Source: JAGXQV01 sp964527565
GTDB lineage: Bacteria; Pseudomonadota; Gammaproteobacteria; Burkholderiales; Sulfuricellaceae
Assembly: GCA_964527565.1 (NCBI GenBank)
Contig: CAZGOY010000011.1
Location: 21,287-85,286, forward strand
Direction: 5' to 3'
DNA: 64,000 nt
Both the position numbers and the translations under genes were made by a program. Shown here piece after piece: positions 54,518 through 63,509 of the stretch. Position 1 is the first letter of the stretch. Each line of letters opens with the position of its first letter. Below the pieces are notes generated by a model, which made no database searches, was not told the origin of the DNA, and saw nothing but the letters and a program-made list of their open reading frames with translations.

Positions 54518-57339
54518 AACTGCAATTCGACGCTAACCAGGACTACCAGCTTGAAGCCATCCGCGCCGTGGCGGCGTTGTTCGAGGGGCAGCCGGATGCT
54601 TCGCAAATCGCCGTGACCCGAGATGACACGCTTTCCAGCCTTGATCTCACCGAAACAGGCATCGCCAACCGGCGTGTGATTGAAGATGCGCAATGGCTTT
54701 CCAACCTGCACGCAGTGCAGAAGACGCACGGCATCGAACCATCGGACGCGCTGGCAACAATGTCGCTGGACGACGGCACGCCCGTGGGCGGTTTTCCCAA
54801 CTTCACGGTAGAGATGGAAACGGGCACCGGCAAAACTTACGTCTATCTGCGCACGATTCACGAGTTATCCAAAGTCTACGGCTTCAAGAAATTCGTGATC
54901 GTGGTGCCGTCGGTGGCGATCCGCGAAGGCGTGCTCTCCAGCCTGAAAATTACCCGCGAACACTTCCAGACGCTCTACGACTACGAGCGTATCGAATTTA
55001 TGGTGTATGACTCGGGCAAGGTGAATCAGCTTCGCAACTTCGCCCTGTCCGACGCCATTCAGATTCTGGTCATCAACATCGACGCCTTCGCCAAGGATTC
55101 GACCGAGGCCAGCGATAATTCGGCGGGCGGCAAGGCCAGAAAAATGGCCAAGGGCAACGTCATCAACCAAGTGCGCGAGGCGGGGGTGAAACCCATCGAG
55201 TTCATTCAAGCGGCGCACCCCATCGTGATTCTGGACGAGCCGCAGAATCTGGAAACTGACATTCGCAAGCAGGCCATCGCCCGCCTCAGCCCCTTGTGTA
55301 CGCTGCGCTACTCGGCCACGCACCGCAACGCCTACAACCTGATCTATTCGCTTGACCCGGTGCGTGCCTATGAACTGGGGCTGGTCAAACAAATCGGCGT
55401 GGATTCGGTCATCGAATTAAAGGATGCCAACCAGGCATTCATCGATGTGGAAAGCTTCAAGACCGGCAAGCGCAGCGTGTCCGCCAAGCTCTCCATCTGG
55501 GTCAACCAGGCACAAGGACCGGCCAAGAAATCGGTGACGGTGAAGAATGGCGACGACCTCCATACACTCTCCAACCAGCGGGAAATCTACCGTAACGGCT
55601 TCATCGTCAACGAGATCGACGCGGGCGAGGGTTTTGTCACCTTTGCCAACGACGTGCGGGTGGCCCTGGGCCGACCGCATGGTGCGCTAACCGATGCGAT
55701 CCTGCGCTTGCAGATCGAAGCCACGGTACGCCGCCATTTCGAGAAGGCGAAAAAGTTGCACCCGATGGGCATCAAAGTGCTGTCGGTCTTCTTCATCGAC
55801 CGGGTGGCGAACTACCGGGTGTATGCCGAGGACGGCACCACGGCCAAAGGCAAATTGGGGAAGTGGTTTGAGGAAATCTATGCGCGCTATCAGACCAGGG
55901 AAGAATTCGCGGGCCTGCTGACCGCCGATGCTGCGATGGTGCACAACGGCTATTTTTCGCAAGACAAGCGGGCCGTATCGCCTTTCGAGACGCTGACCGG
56001 CAAGACCAACGCCGATGCCGAAGCGAGCGCCTTTGAACTCATCATGCGCGACAAGGAGCGCTTGCTGGGGCTGGATGAGCCGCTGGCCTTCATCTTCAGC
56101 CATTCCGCGTTGCGCGAAGGCTGGGACAATCCCAATGTGTTCCAGATTTGCACCCTGGCCGAATCCGGTTCGGAAATCAAGAAACGGCAGGAGATCGGGC
56201 GCGGCCTGCGCCTTGCCGTGAACCAGGACGGTGAGCGCGTGCGTGATCCGGCCATCAACCGCCTGACGGTTATCGCCAACGAGAGCTACGAGGACTTTGC
56301 CAACCAGTTGCAGACCGAAATGGTCGAAGCGGGCGTGAGATTCAAACGCGAGATGGTGCAGAACGAGCGCGACAAGGTGACGGTGCGCTTGAGGAAGGGC
56401 TTTGAGACCGACTCCGCTTTTCTCGCGCTGTGGGAACGGATACGGACACACACCCGCTACAGCGTGGCATACAAGACCGGTGAGCTGATTGCCAAGGCCG
56501 CCAGCCGCATCAAGTCCAAAATGCCCGCCATCGAGCGGCCCAAGGTGGCGCTGACCCGCGCAGAAATTGCCATTGGCACGGACGGCGTGACCGGCAAGCA
56601 GACCGGGTACCGTACGCAGGCCGTGGAAGCCCGGTACGTGATGCCGGATTTCGTCGGCCATGTGCAGGCTGGAACGGGGCTGGCGAAGTCAACCGTGGCG
56701 CGCATTCTCTTGGAGTCTGGCCGCCTGAATGAAGCTGTGAACAACCCCCAGGCGTTCATCGAGCATGCTTCGGAACTTATCAACGCGGTCAAACGCGAGT
56801 TTCTGGTCTACGGCGATGGCTCGGATGGCAGCGGCGTGAAATACGTGAAGCTGAAAGATGCGGTTTACGAAATGCGCCGCTTCGAGCGCGACGACTTGAT
56901 GGAGGTATTCTCGTCCAACGTCCATGCCGTCGAGAAGCAGGAAAAGACGCTGTTTTCGCACATCGTCATTGACGCCAATTCAGGGCCGGAACGTGCTTTT
57001 GCGCAGGCATGCGAGGACAACGCGGACGTGCTGTTCTACATCAAACTGCCACGCTGGTTCCAGATTGAAACGCCGGTCGGGCCGTATAACCCGGATTGGG
57101 CGGTGGCCTATCGCAATGACACGACATTCTACTTCGTGGCAGAAACCAAGAAGACTGGCAACGGCGGTCACGTGCAGCTTGACCTGCTGCGACCGATTGA
57201 AGATTTGCGTATTGAATGCGGCAAACGGCACTTCAAGAATTTCGAGCAGGTGCAATTCAGGGTGGTGAGCACGCTTGAAGAGCTAGTGAGTTCCAGTAGC
57301 CTGCATTCCGCACCGGCTGCGCAACACCGGCGGAAATGA
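54514..57339 (+). CDS. res: Type III restriction endonuclease subunit Res
   Basis: 941 residues. Superfamily 2 helicase: motif I EMETGTGKTYVYL (GTGKT 104-108), motif II DEPQ (241-244), motif VI around EIGRGLRLAVN. C-terminal PD-(D/E)xK-type nuclease at about 858-880 (NPDWAVAY and FVAETKK). Cuts after translocating collision of two sites with Mod. The last 15 residues (SSLHSAPAAQHRRK) look like added sequence before the stop, which overlaps the gspH start (ATGA). Confidence 0.94.
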   Translation: MKLQFDANQDYQLEAIRAVAALFEGQPDASQIAVTRDDTLSSLDLTETGIANRRVIEDAQWLSNLHAVQKTHGIEPSDALATMSLDDGTPVGGFPNFTVEMETGTGKTYVYLRTIHELSKVYGFKKFVIVVPSVAIREGVLSSLKITREHFQTLYDYERIEFMVYDSGKVNQLRNFALSDAIQILVINIDAFAKDSTEASDNSAGGKARKMAKGNVINQVREAGVKPIEFIQAAHPIVILDEPQNLETDIRKQAIARLSPLCTLRYSATHRNAYNLIYSLDPVRAYELGLVKQIGVDSVIELKDANQAFIDVESFKTGKRSVSAKLSIWVNQAQGPAKKSVTVKNGDDLHTLSNQREIYRNGFIVNEIDAGEGFVTFANDVRVALGRPHGALTDAILRLQIEATVRRHFEKAKKLHPMGIKVLSVFFIDRVANYRVYAEDGTTAKGKLGKWFEEIYARYQTREEFAGLLTADAAMVHNGYFSQDKRAVSPFETLTGKTNADAEASAFELIMRDKERLLGLDEPLAFIFSHSALREGWDNPNVFQICTLAESGSEIKKRQEIGRGLRLAVNQDGERVRDPAINRLTVIANESYEDFANQLQTEMVEAGVRFKREMVQNERDKVTVRLRKGFETDSAFLALWERIRTHTRYSVAYKTGELIAKAASRIKSKMPAIERPKVALTRAEIAIGTDGVTGKQTGYRTQAVEARYVMPDFVGHVQAGTGLAKSTVARILLESGRLNEAVNNPQAFIEHASELINAVKREFLVYGDGSDGSGVKYVKLKDAVYEMRRFERDDLMEVFSSNVHAVEKQEKTLFSHIVIDANSGPERAFAQACEDNADVLFYIKLPRWFQIETPVGPYNPDWAVAYRNDTTFYFVAETKKTGNGGHVQLDLLRPIEDLRIECGKRHFKNFEQVQFRVVSTLEELVSSSSLHSAPAAQHRRK

Positions 57340-57818
57340 AGAAAAATTCCGGCTTCACCCTTATCGAAATGCTGGTGGTGGTGCTGATCGTGGGGCTTTT
57401 CGCCGGTCTGGCGAGCGCCATCCTGCGCCCGGACGAGCGCATCCTGTTGCGCGACGAGGCCGAGCGCCTGGCGCAACTGCTCGACATTGCCGCGCTGGAA
57501 GCACGTTATTCCGGCATGCCCGTGGCCTGGACGTCCGACGGCAAGGGTTATCGTTTCTGGCGCTTCCAGGAAAACGACGGCTGGTCCGAATTGCGCGACA
57601 ACGAGCCGCTACGCGCGCGCGCCCTGCCGCAGGGCATCGTGCTTTCCGGCCTGCGCATCGAAAACGCGCAGGCGCGGAACATCCTGCGTCTGGAATTCAC
57701 ACCCTACGGCATGATGCGCGCCTGGCGCATCGGCATGACGCTAGGGGGGCAGCACTACCGCATCGAAGCCTCGCCGCTGGGCGAATTGCGCGTGGCGCCC
57801 GGTTTGGGGGAGGGCTGA
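57336..57818 (+). CDS. gspH: Minor pseudopilin GspH (locus 2)
   Basis: 160 residues. Leader MKKNSG, cleavage before FTLIEMLVVVLIVG. ATG overlaps the res stop, so translation of this secretion gene is now coupled to a restriction gene. Stop overlaps the gspI start (TGATG). Confidence 0.92.
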   Translation: MKKNSGFTLIEMLVVVLIVGLFAGLASAILRPDERILLRDEAERLAQLLDIAALEARYSGMPVAWTSDGKGYRFWRFQENDGWSELRDNEPLRARALPQGIVLSGLRIENAQARNILRLEFTPYGMMRAWRIGMTLGGQHYRIEASPLGELRVAPGLGEG

Positions 57819-58207
57819 TGAACCTGAAAACCAGGACGCCGGGATTCACTCTGGTGGAAGTGCTGGTGGCGCTGGCGATCATCGCGCTGGCCCTGATGGC
57901 GGCGTTGCGCGCCGCCGGCCAGGGCGTGAACCATGCCGGCGAATTGCGCGCCCGCCTGCTGGCCGGCTGGGTGGCGGAAAACCGGCTGGCGGAACACCGC
58001 GCGCGCGGCGCCTGGCTGCCAACCGGCATCACGCGCGGCGAAACGCAGCAGGGCGGGCTGACTCTGGCCTGGCGCGAGGAAGTGGTTCCCACCCCCAACG
58101 CGGCTTTCCGCCGTCTCGATATTTTCGTTTACTCCCCGCAAGAGGAAAGCCACGCGCTGGCGCGGCTCACCGGCTTCGTGGTGCAGCCGTTGCGGGCGCC
58201 GCAATGA
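57818..58207 (+). CDS. gspI: Minor pseudopilin GspI (locus 2)
   Basis: 129 residues, normal GspI length. TPG/FTLVEVLVALAIIAL prepilin motif and GspI core (LLAGWVAENRLAEHRARGAW). Lacks the Gly-Ala-Pro tail seen in locus 1. Overlaps gspJ by 4 bases. Confidence 0.93.
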   Translation: MNLKTRTPGFTLVEVLVALAIIALALMAALRAAGQGVNHAGELRARLLAGWVAENRLAEHRARGAWLPTGITRGETQQGGLTLAWREEVVPTPNAAFRRLDIFVYSPQEESHALARLTGFVVQPLRAPQ

Positions 58208-58803
58208 AACGCCCCCCGCAAAGCCGCCGCGCCTGCGGCTTTACCTTGGTCGAGCTGCTGGTGGCCTTGCTGATCCTGTCCCTGCTGTCGCTGATGGCTT
58301 ACCGCGGCTTGGGCGCGGTGCTCGACGCGCGCGCGCACGTGCACGAGGAAAGCGGCAAATGGCGGCGCATGGCGGCCTTCTTCGCGCGCTTCGGGCAAGA
58401 CGTGCAACTGGCGGCTCCGCGCCCGGTGCGCACGGCCAGCGGCAGCGCGCCGCCCTGGATGGGCGTGATCGGCACCACCGGCGCGCCGCATCTGGAATTC
58501 AGCCGTTTCGCCGCGACCGAAAGCCTCGATGCCGCGCAGCGGCTGGCCTATCGCCTGAACGAAAAACAGGAAATCGAGTTGTGGTTGTGGCCGGCGCTGG
58601 ACGCCGCGCCGGATGCCGAGCCGGCGCGTTATCCGCTGCTCGGCGGGGTGGCGAAACTGGAGATCGGCTATCTCGGCGCCGATCTTGCCTGGGTGGATCA
58701 TTGGCCGGGTCAGCGCGCCGCGCCGCTGCCGCGCGCGGTGCGCGTGCGCCTGGTGCTCGACACGGGCGAGGATGTGGTGCGCATCTTCGCGCTGCCGTCA
58801 TGA
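58204..58803 (+). CDS. gspJ: Minor pseudopilin GspJ (locus 2)
   Basis: 199 residues. CG/FTLVELLVALLILSL prepilin motif; GspJ features such as SLMAYRGLGAVLDARAHV and a C-terminal VRVRLVLDTGED. Overlaps gspK by 4 bases. Confidence 0.93.
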   Translation: MKRPPQSRRACGFTLVELLVALLILSLLSLMAYRGLGAVLDARAHVHEESGKWRRMAAFFARFGQDVQLAAPRPVRTASGSAPPWMGVIGTTGAPHLEFSRFAATESLDAAQRLAYRLNEKQEIELWLWPALDAAPDAEPARYPLLGGVAKLEIGYLGADLAWVDHWPGQRAAPLPRAVRVRLVLDTGEDVVRIFALPS

Positions 58804-59726
58804 ATGCCGCCCCGAACAGGAAACAACGCGGCGTCGCCATCATCCTGGCCATGGGCGTGGTGGCGCTGGCCGCCATGGCCGCGACGGCCATCATGGTGAC
58901 GCAGAGCGCATGGTCACGCCAGGTCGAGCTGGCGCGCGACCACGCCCAGGCGCGCGCGCTGGCCGATGCCGGCATCGACTGGGCGCGCGCCGTGCTACAT
59001 GACGACCGGCGCCTGGGCGCGGTCGATCATCCCGGTGAACCGTGGGCCCTGCGCCTGCCGCCGATGCCGGTGGAAAACGGCGAGCTGACGGGCCACATCG
59101 AAGACCAGCAGGGCTTGTTCAACCTCAACAATCTGGTGCGGGACGGCAGGACGGATGCCGCGCAGCTGGCGGCATTCCGGCGCCTGCTGGCGCTGCTGGA
59201 GTTGCCGGAGGATCTCGCCGCCGCGCTGGCCGACTGGTTGGATGCGGATGACATCGCGCAGCCGCAAGGCGGAGCCGAGGACGCCTATTACCTGACCCTG
59301 CAACCGCCGCATCGCGCCGCCAACCGGGCGTTGCTCGATATTGCCGAACTGGCCCGGGTGCGCGGCTTCACTCCCCCGGTGCGCGCCCGCCTGCGTCCCT
59401 TCGTCGCGGCATTGCCGCGCGCCACCCCCCTCAACGTCAACAGCGCGCCGCCGGAAGTGCTGGCCGCCGTGCTGGAAGGGCTGGGTATCGACGGCGCCAG
59501 GGACCTGGCGGCACAGCGCGCGCGCGCCTATTTCAAGGACAACGCCGATTTTCTCGGACGCCTGCCGCAAAAAGCCAGCGCACCCGGCGCCGGGGTCAGC
59601 GTGGGCAGCGATTTCTTTCTGGCCAGCGTGCGCGTCGGCACCGGCAGCGCGCGGGCGCGCGGCGCGGCGCTGCTGGAACGCCATGCCATCGGCTGGCCGG
59701 TTATCGTTTGGTACAAAGCCCTGTAA
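58800..59726 (+). CDS. gspK: Minor pseudopilin GspK (locus 2)
   Basis: 308 residues. RKQRG/VAIILAMGVVALAAM leader and helix without Glu at +5. Domain features HIEDQQGLFNLNNLVRDG and PLNVNSAPPEVLAAVL are typical of GspK. ATG overlaps the gspJ stop; the open frame upstream lies inside gspJ and is ignored. Followed by a PIN gene rather than gspL. Confidence 0.94.
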   Translation: MNAAPNRKQRGVAIILAMGVVALAAMAATAIMVTQSAWSRQVELARDHAQARALADAGIDWARAVLHDDRRLGAVDHPGEPWALRLPPMPVENGELTGHIEDQQGLFNLNNLVRDGRTDAAQLAAFRRLLALLELPEDLAAALADWLDADDIAQPQGGAEDAYYLTLQPPHRAANRALLDIAELARVRGFTPPVRARLRPFVAALPRATPLNVNSAPPEVLAAVLEGLGIDGARDLAAQRARAYFKDNADFLGRLPQKASAPGAGVSVGSDFFLASVRVGTGSARARGAALLERHAIGWPVIVWYKAL

Positions 59727-59756
59727 TATGGGGGCCCCATTCCCAGTAGAAGCGAC

Positions 59757-60236
59757 ATGAAACGCAAGGTTTATATCGAAACTTCCGTCATCAGCTATCT
59801 GACGGCTCGTCCCAGCAACGACACGATCAAGATGGCATGCCAGCAGATCACACGCTTGTGGTGGGAAGCCGGGCGGGCGCAAGTTTTGGCTTATATTTCC
59901 CCTTACGTCGTGGAGGAAGCCAGTGCAGGCGATGCGCATGCCGCCGAAGAGCGTATCGATGCATTGCGCACGCTTCCCGTTTTGCCGGTCGCACCTGAAA
60001 TTTTGGAGTTGGCGGAGTTTTTGCTGCTCGGCGGTGGTCTACCGGCAAAGGCCCGACTGGATGCTTTGCACATCGCCTGTGCCGCTTATCATGAAATCGA
60101 CGTATTGCTTACTTGGAATTGTACGCATATCGCCAACCCGGCAAAGCTTCCGGTGATGCGCGGACTGTGTGCTGCCAAGGGATACAAATTACCGGAACTT
60201 GTCACACCTTTTGAATTGATGGAGGTTTCCCAATGA
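59757..60236 (+). CDS. PIN-domain protein (VapC-like)
   Basis: 159 residues. MKRKVYIETSVISYLTARPS has Glu in place of the first catalytic Asp (common in this PIN subgroup); AKARLDALHIACAAYHEIDV and LLTWNCTHIANP supply the later acidic residues. Weak GAAG 5 bases upstream. ATGA overlap with the following small gene. Likely an RNase toxin or an orphan PIN protein inserted into the gsp operon 31 bases after gspK. Confidence 0.82.
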   Translation: MKRKVYIETSVISYLTARPSNDTIKMACQQITRLWWEAGRAQVLAYISPYVVEEASAGDAHAAEERIDALRTLPVLPVAPEILELAEFLLLGGGLPAKARLDALHIACAAYHEIDVLLTWNCTHIANPAKLPVMRGLCAAKGYKLPELVTPFELMEVSQ

Positions 60237-60469
60237 ATGCAACCTCAACCTGGCACGATCCCATTGTTGCTGAAATCCATGCCACACGCGAACGCTTGGC
60301 GGATCAGTACCACAATGACTTGCTTGCTTACTCCAAGGTGGCCGAGGCCCATTGCCGGGCTTTGGGTCTGAGCATGGCGGAAGACCGGAACACGACGCTG
60401 CACGATTCCGGGGCGCCATCGCCCATGTCGGCGCTCAAACCTGATGCCGAACGGAATCTGGTGTCGTAG
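60233..60469 (+). CDS. Small partner of the PIN protein, possible antitoxin
   Basis: 78 residues. DPIVAEIHATRERLADQYHN is typical of short proteins that neighbour PIN genes; then LLAYSKVAEAHCRALGLSMA. Toxin-first order, with 4-base overlap, is unlike classical vapBC. It ends 34 bases before gspL, so the T2SS operon resumes at once. Confidence 0.75.
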   Translation: MNATSTWHDPIVAEIHATRERLADQYHNDLLAYSKVAEAHCRALGLSMAEDRNTTLHDSGAPSPMSALKPDAERNLVS

Positions 60470-60503
60470 CCCAGGTTCCACAGATTTCTGTTATCTGCAT
60501 TCC

Positions 60504-61718
60504 ATGAGCCTGCTTCGTATCCGTTGCAACCTGCATGAGGCGCCCTTGCACTGCGCCTGGGCGCTCATGCGTGCCGGGCGCGAACCGCTGTGCGGCGAAG
60601 GGGCGCTGGCCGCCTTGCCGCGCCATGCCGGGCGCGTGCAACTGGTGCTGCCCGCCGCGCAGGTTTCCCTGTTGCGCGCGCGCCTGCCCGCCACCGTGCG
60701 CCGCCGTGCCGATGCGCCGCTGGCCTACGCGGTGGAGGAAAGAACCCTGGGCGAGCCGGATACCCTGCAAGTGACCCGCCTGGGCAGCGCCGGGGAGGAG
60801 GACGTGCTCGCGGTGCTGGAACGTGCCGCGCTGATGCGCTGGCTGGAGGCGCTGGAGGCCGCCGGCATCCGCGAATGCGAAGTGCACTGCGAATCCCTGT
60901 TCCTGCCGTGGACGGCGGGTGCATGGAGCTTGGCCTGGGATGGCCGCGAAGGCTTCCTGCGTTGCGGCGAACTGGAGGGAAGCGCCACCGATTGCGGCGA
61001 GCGCGTCACGCCCCCGCTGGCTTTGCGCATGCTGCTCGAAGAGGCGGCGGCGCGCGGCGCCGCACCCGTATCCCTGACCATTTACCCCGCCACGCCCGAT
61101 GCGGCGCCGGACGCCGATGCCTGGTGCACAGCCCTGGGATCGGTTTCCCCGCAAATCGCCCTGGCGCCCGTCGGACGCTGGAGCTGGGCCAGCGCGCCGC
61201 TACAGGCCGGCGTCCCGCTGGCGCGGACGCGGCGGAGTTGGCGCATTTCTTCCGCCGTGCTCGGCCGCCTGCGCCCGGCGGCCTGGATCGCCGGCGCCGC
61301 GCTGGCATTGCACGCGACGGCGCTGGTGGCGGACTGGATGCTGCTCGCCAATGAACAGCGCAGCCTGCGCCGCCACATGGAGGCGCAATTCCGTGCCGCC
61401 TTCCCCGATGCCGTGGCGGTGGTCGATCCCGCCTTGCAGATGCGCCGCAAGCTGGCCGAAGCGCGCCACGCGGCGGGCCAGCCCGACAGCGGCGATTTCC
61501 TGCCGATGGCCGCCAGCGTGGCAGAGGCGCTACGCGGAACCCCGCCGGGGACGGTGCGCACCCTGTCCCATGAAAACGGACGCATGACCCTGGAGCTGTC
61601 CCTGCCCGATGCCGCCGAAGTGCAGCGCACCGCCGCGCGCCTGCGCCAGTCCGGTCTTTCCGTCGAGGTATCCGGCGCGGGTGGATCCGCGACCGTTCTC
61701 ACCCTGGGGGCACCGTGA
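60504..61718 (+). CDS. gspL: GspL T2SS inner-membrane protein (locus 2)
   Basis: 404 residues from ATG at 60504. Cytoplasmic actin-like domain (about 1-245), a membrane helix near 275 (AAWIAGAALALHATALVADW), and a periplasmic GspL domain. Contacts GspE and GspM. Stop overlaps the gspM GTG start. Confidence 0.9.
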   Translation: MSLLRIRCNLHEAPLHCAWALMRAGREPLCGEGALAALPRHAGRVQLVLPAAQVSLLRARLPATVRRRADAPLAYAVEERTLGEPDTLQVTRLGSAGEEDVLAVLERAALMRWLEALEAAGIRECEVHCESLFLPWTAGAWSLAWDGREGFLRCGELEGSATDCGERVTPPLALRMLLEEAAARGAAPVSLTIYPATPDAAPDADAWCTALGSVSPQIALAPVGRWSWASAPLQAGVPLARTRRSWRISSAVLGRLRPAAWIAGAALALHATALVADWMLLANEQRSLRRHMEAQFRAAFPDAVAVVDPALQMRRKLAEARHAAGQPDSGDFLPMAASVAEALRGTPPGTVRTLSHENGRMTLELSLPDAAEVQRTAARLRQSGLSVEVSGAGGSATVLTLGAP

Positions 61719-62194
61719 ACGCGCGCCTTGACGCATGGTGGCAAGCGCGCACTTTCCGCGAGCGGGTATTCGCTGTCGGCTTGGCCGTATTTCTTGCCGC
61801 CTTGGTCTACGTTTTGCTGGTACACACCGCGCAGCAGGCGCGTGCGCAACTGGGCGTTTCCCTGTCCGGGTTGCGCGCAGAAGTGCAACGCCTGGAACGC
61901 GATGCCGCCGAAGTGCGGCGCTTGCGCGAGGCGCCGCCGCCCGCGCCGTCGCCTACCGCCTTGCGCGTGCTGGTGCAGGCTCAGATCGACGCCGCCGGGC
62001 TGGCACAGGGTGTGCGCCGCATCGATGCCGGCGGCCCCGCGCAGGTGCAGGCGGAATTCGGCGCGCTGGCTTTTGCCGACTGGCTGACGCTGGTGAACAC
62101 GCTACAGGCGCAGCAGGTGCGGCTCGACACCTGCCGTATCGAAGCGCTTTCCACACCCGGCCTGGTCAGCGTGAATGCCGTGTTTGTGCGATGA
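61715..62194 (+). CDS. gspM: GspM T2SS inner-membrane protein (locus 2)
   Basis: 159 residues from GTG overlapping gspL. Short N-terminus, membrane helix (FAVGLAVFLAALVYVLLV), coiled-coil part (LSGLRAEVQRLERDAAEV), and the GspM periplasmic domain (PTALRVLVQAQIDAAGL). Shorter than locus 1 GspM. Confidence 0.9.
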   Translation: MNARLDAWWQARTFRERVFAVGLAVFLAALVYVLLVHTAQQARAQLGVSLSGLRAEVQRLERDAAEVRRLREAPPPAPSPTALRVLVQAQIDAAGLAQGVRRIDAGGPAQVQAEFGALAFADWLTLVNTLQAQQVRLDTCRIEALSTPGLVSVNAVFVR

Positions 62195-62931
62195 CGCGCG
62201 GAAAGTGGCTGGCGCTGGGGCTGGGCATTTATGTGATCGGGTTGCTGGCGAGCGCACCCGCCACCCTGCTCGATACCGCCTTGCAGCACAGCGGGGATGG
62301 CCGCCTGCGTTTGGCCGAGGCGCGCGGCACACTGTGGTCGGGCTCCGGGGTGCTCGAAATCCGCAGTGCCGACGGCAGCCTGGGAATCGGTAAGGTGCTG
62401 GCCTGGCGCTTCCAGCCGGGTTCGATCGGGTCCGGGGGCCTGCTGTGCGAAGTAGCGCTGGAGCAGGACGGGCGCTTCGTGGTCGCGTTTACCCCGGTGC
62501 GCATCGAACTGGCCGACGCCACGCTCAACCTGCCCGCCGCCGCGCTGGGGCTGGCGCTTCCCCAGTTGGCGCCGCTGGGGCCGGGCGGCGCGGCGCGGCT
62601 GCGCATCGAACACTTGACCATCGAACACGGCGGGCTCCGGGGCCGTGCCACGCTGCACTGGCGCGACGCCGTTTCCACCCTGGCTCCGGGCGTGCCGCTG
62701 GGGGATTACGCCGTGCATCTGGAAACCGGGAGCAGCGGCACCCGCGTCGCGTTGGAGACCCTGCAAGGCGCGTTGCGCCTGGACGGCGCGGGCGCCTGGA
62801 AAAACGGCGCCCGCCTACAATTCCACGCCACCGCCCACGTCGCGCCGGAGCGCTATCCGCAACTCGCGCCGCTGCTGCGCCTGATCGCCGTCGAACGGCA
62901 CGACGGCGGCTTCGATTTGCCGTTCAGGTAA
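62191..62931 (+). CDS. gspN: GspN-like T2SS protein (locus 2)
   Basis: 246 residues. N-terminal helix WLALGLGIYVIGLLASAPAT, then a beta-rich domain (GTLWSGSGVLEIRSADGS, LAWRFQPGSIGSG, LPQLAPLGPGGAARL). ATGA overlap with gspM. Last gene of the locus. GspN is a variable component; no counterpart was seen in locus 1. Confidence 0.88.
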   Translation: MTRGKWLALGLGIYVIGLLASAPATLLDTALQHSGDGRLRLAEARGTLWSGSGVLEIRSADGSLGIGKVLAWRFQPGSIGSGGLLCEVALEQDGRFVVAFTPVRIELADATLNLPAAALGLALPQLAPLGPGGAARLRIEHLTIEHGGLRGRATLHWRDAVSTLAPGVPLGDYAVHLETGSSGTRVALETLQGALRLDGAGAWKNGARLQFHATAHVAPERYPQLAPLLRLIAVERHDGGFDLPFR

Positions 62932-62933
62932 AG

Positions 62934-63144
62934 TCACCCAAAGCGCGCCACCGTGTCGGTATCACGCACGCAATCGTTGAGGCGTCGCGCTACTTCGACC
63001 AGCAGTTGCTCGCCGACTTCATGCCCATGGGTGTCGTTGAGCGGCTTGAAGTTGTCGAGATCGAGGAACATCAGCGCTCCATGGCTACCTTCGCGCCGCG
63101 TAGTGGCAAGGATGCGGCCCAGTCGATCATGCAGCAGGCCACAA
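62934..63144 (-). pseudogene. Remnant of a diguanylate cyclase (GGDEF) domain
   Basis: Minus-strand frame reads GALMFLDLDNFKPLNDTHGH, then GEQLLVEVARRLNDCVRDTD and TVARFG, then TGA. It breaks exactly where GGDEF should begin (RFG-GDEF), 3 bases from the gspN stop. Upstream, LLHDRLGRILATTRRE is degenerate and no start region is present. Both ends are therefore missing. The part present cannot be active. Confidence 0.82.
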
Positions 63145-63172
63145 ACAAAGTGGCTGTCCTTTTGTTTGCTTC

Positions 63173-63201
63173 TTGAAATGGCTCCCCTTTTAGGGTAATT
63201 T
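63173..63201 (+). promoter_or_regulatory. Putative mqsRA promoter with MqsA-type operator
   Basis: TTGAAA (63173-63178) and TAATTT (63196-63201) are spaced by 17 bases. An 11-base palindrome, CCCT-TTT-AGGG (63185-63195), lies between them. It resembles the ACCT/AGGT inverted repeat known as the MqsA operator in E. coli. The start codon is only 7 bases past the -10, suggesting a leaderless or near-leaderless mRNA. Confidence 0.5.
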
Positions 63202-63208
63202 GAATGCC

Positions 63209-63508
63209 ATGGAAAAGCGCTCACCGCATTACCCACTCGCCAAGATCCATGAGCAGATGACGACGGTTGAAGAAATGAACCTGACGTTCTCGGCTCAGGA
63301 TGGAATTCGAGCGGCAGGTATGGGTAAGGGCGATGCGCTGGAGGTGGTGCGGGGGCTTACCCGTGCCGAGTTCTACAAGAGCATGACCACGAACAAAGAT
63401 CATCGGGTCTGGCAGGACGTGTATCACGCCGAGTGGCGAGGCAAACCGCTCTACGTGAAGTTCCAGCAGGCCGGCGAATACTTCATCGTGTCGTTCAAGG
63501 AGTTGTGA
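63209..63508 (+). CDS. mqsR: MqsR-type mRNA interferase toxin
   Basis: 99 residues. SPHYPLAKIHEQMTTV, VVRGLTRAEFYKSMTTNKDH, RVWQDVYHAEWRGKPLYVKF and ending FIVSFKEL are characteristic of MqsR, a GCU-specific ribonuclease in E. coli. ATG at 63209 chosen over a TTG three codons upstream. Toxin-first order with 1-base gap to mqsA, as in E. coli. Confidence 0.94.
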   Translation: MEKRSPHYPLAKIHEQMTTVEEMNLTFSAQDGIRAAGMGKGDALEVVRGLTRAEFYKSMTTNKDHRVWQDVYHAEWRGKPLYVKFQQAGEYFIVSFKEL

Positions 63509-63509
63509 G

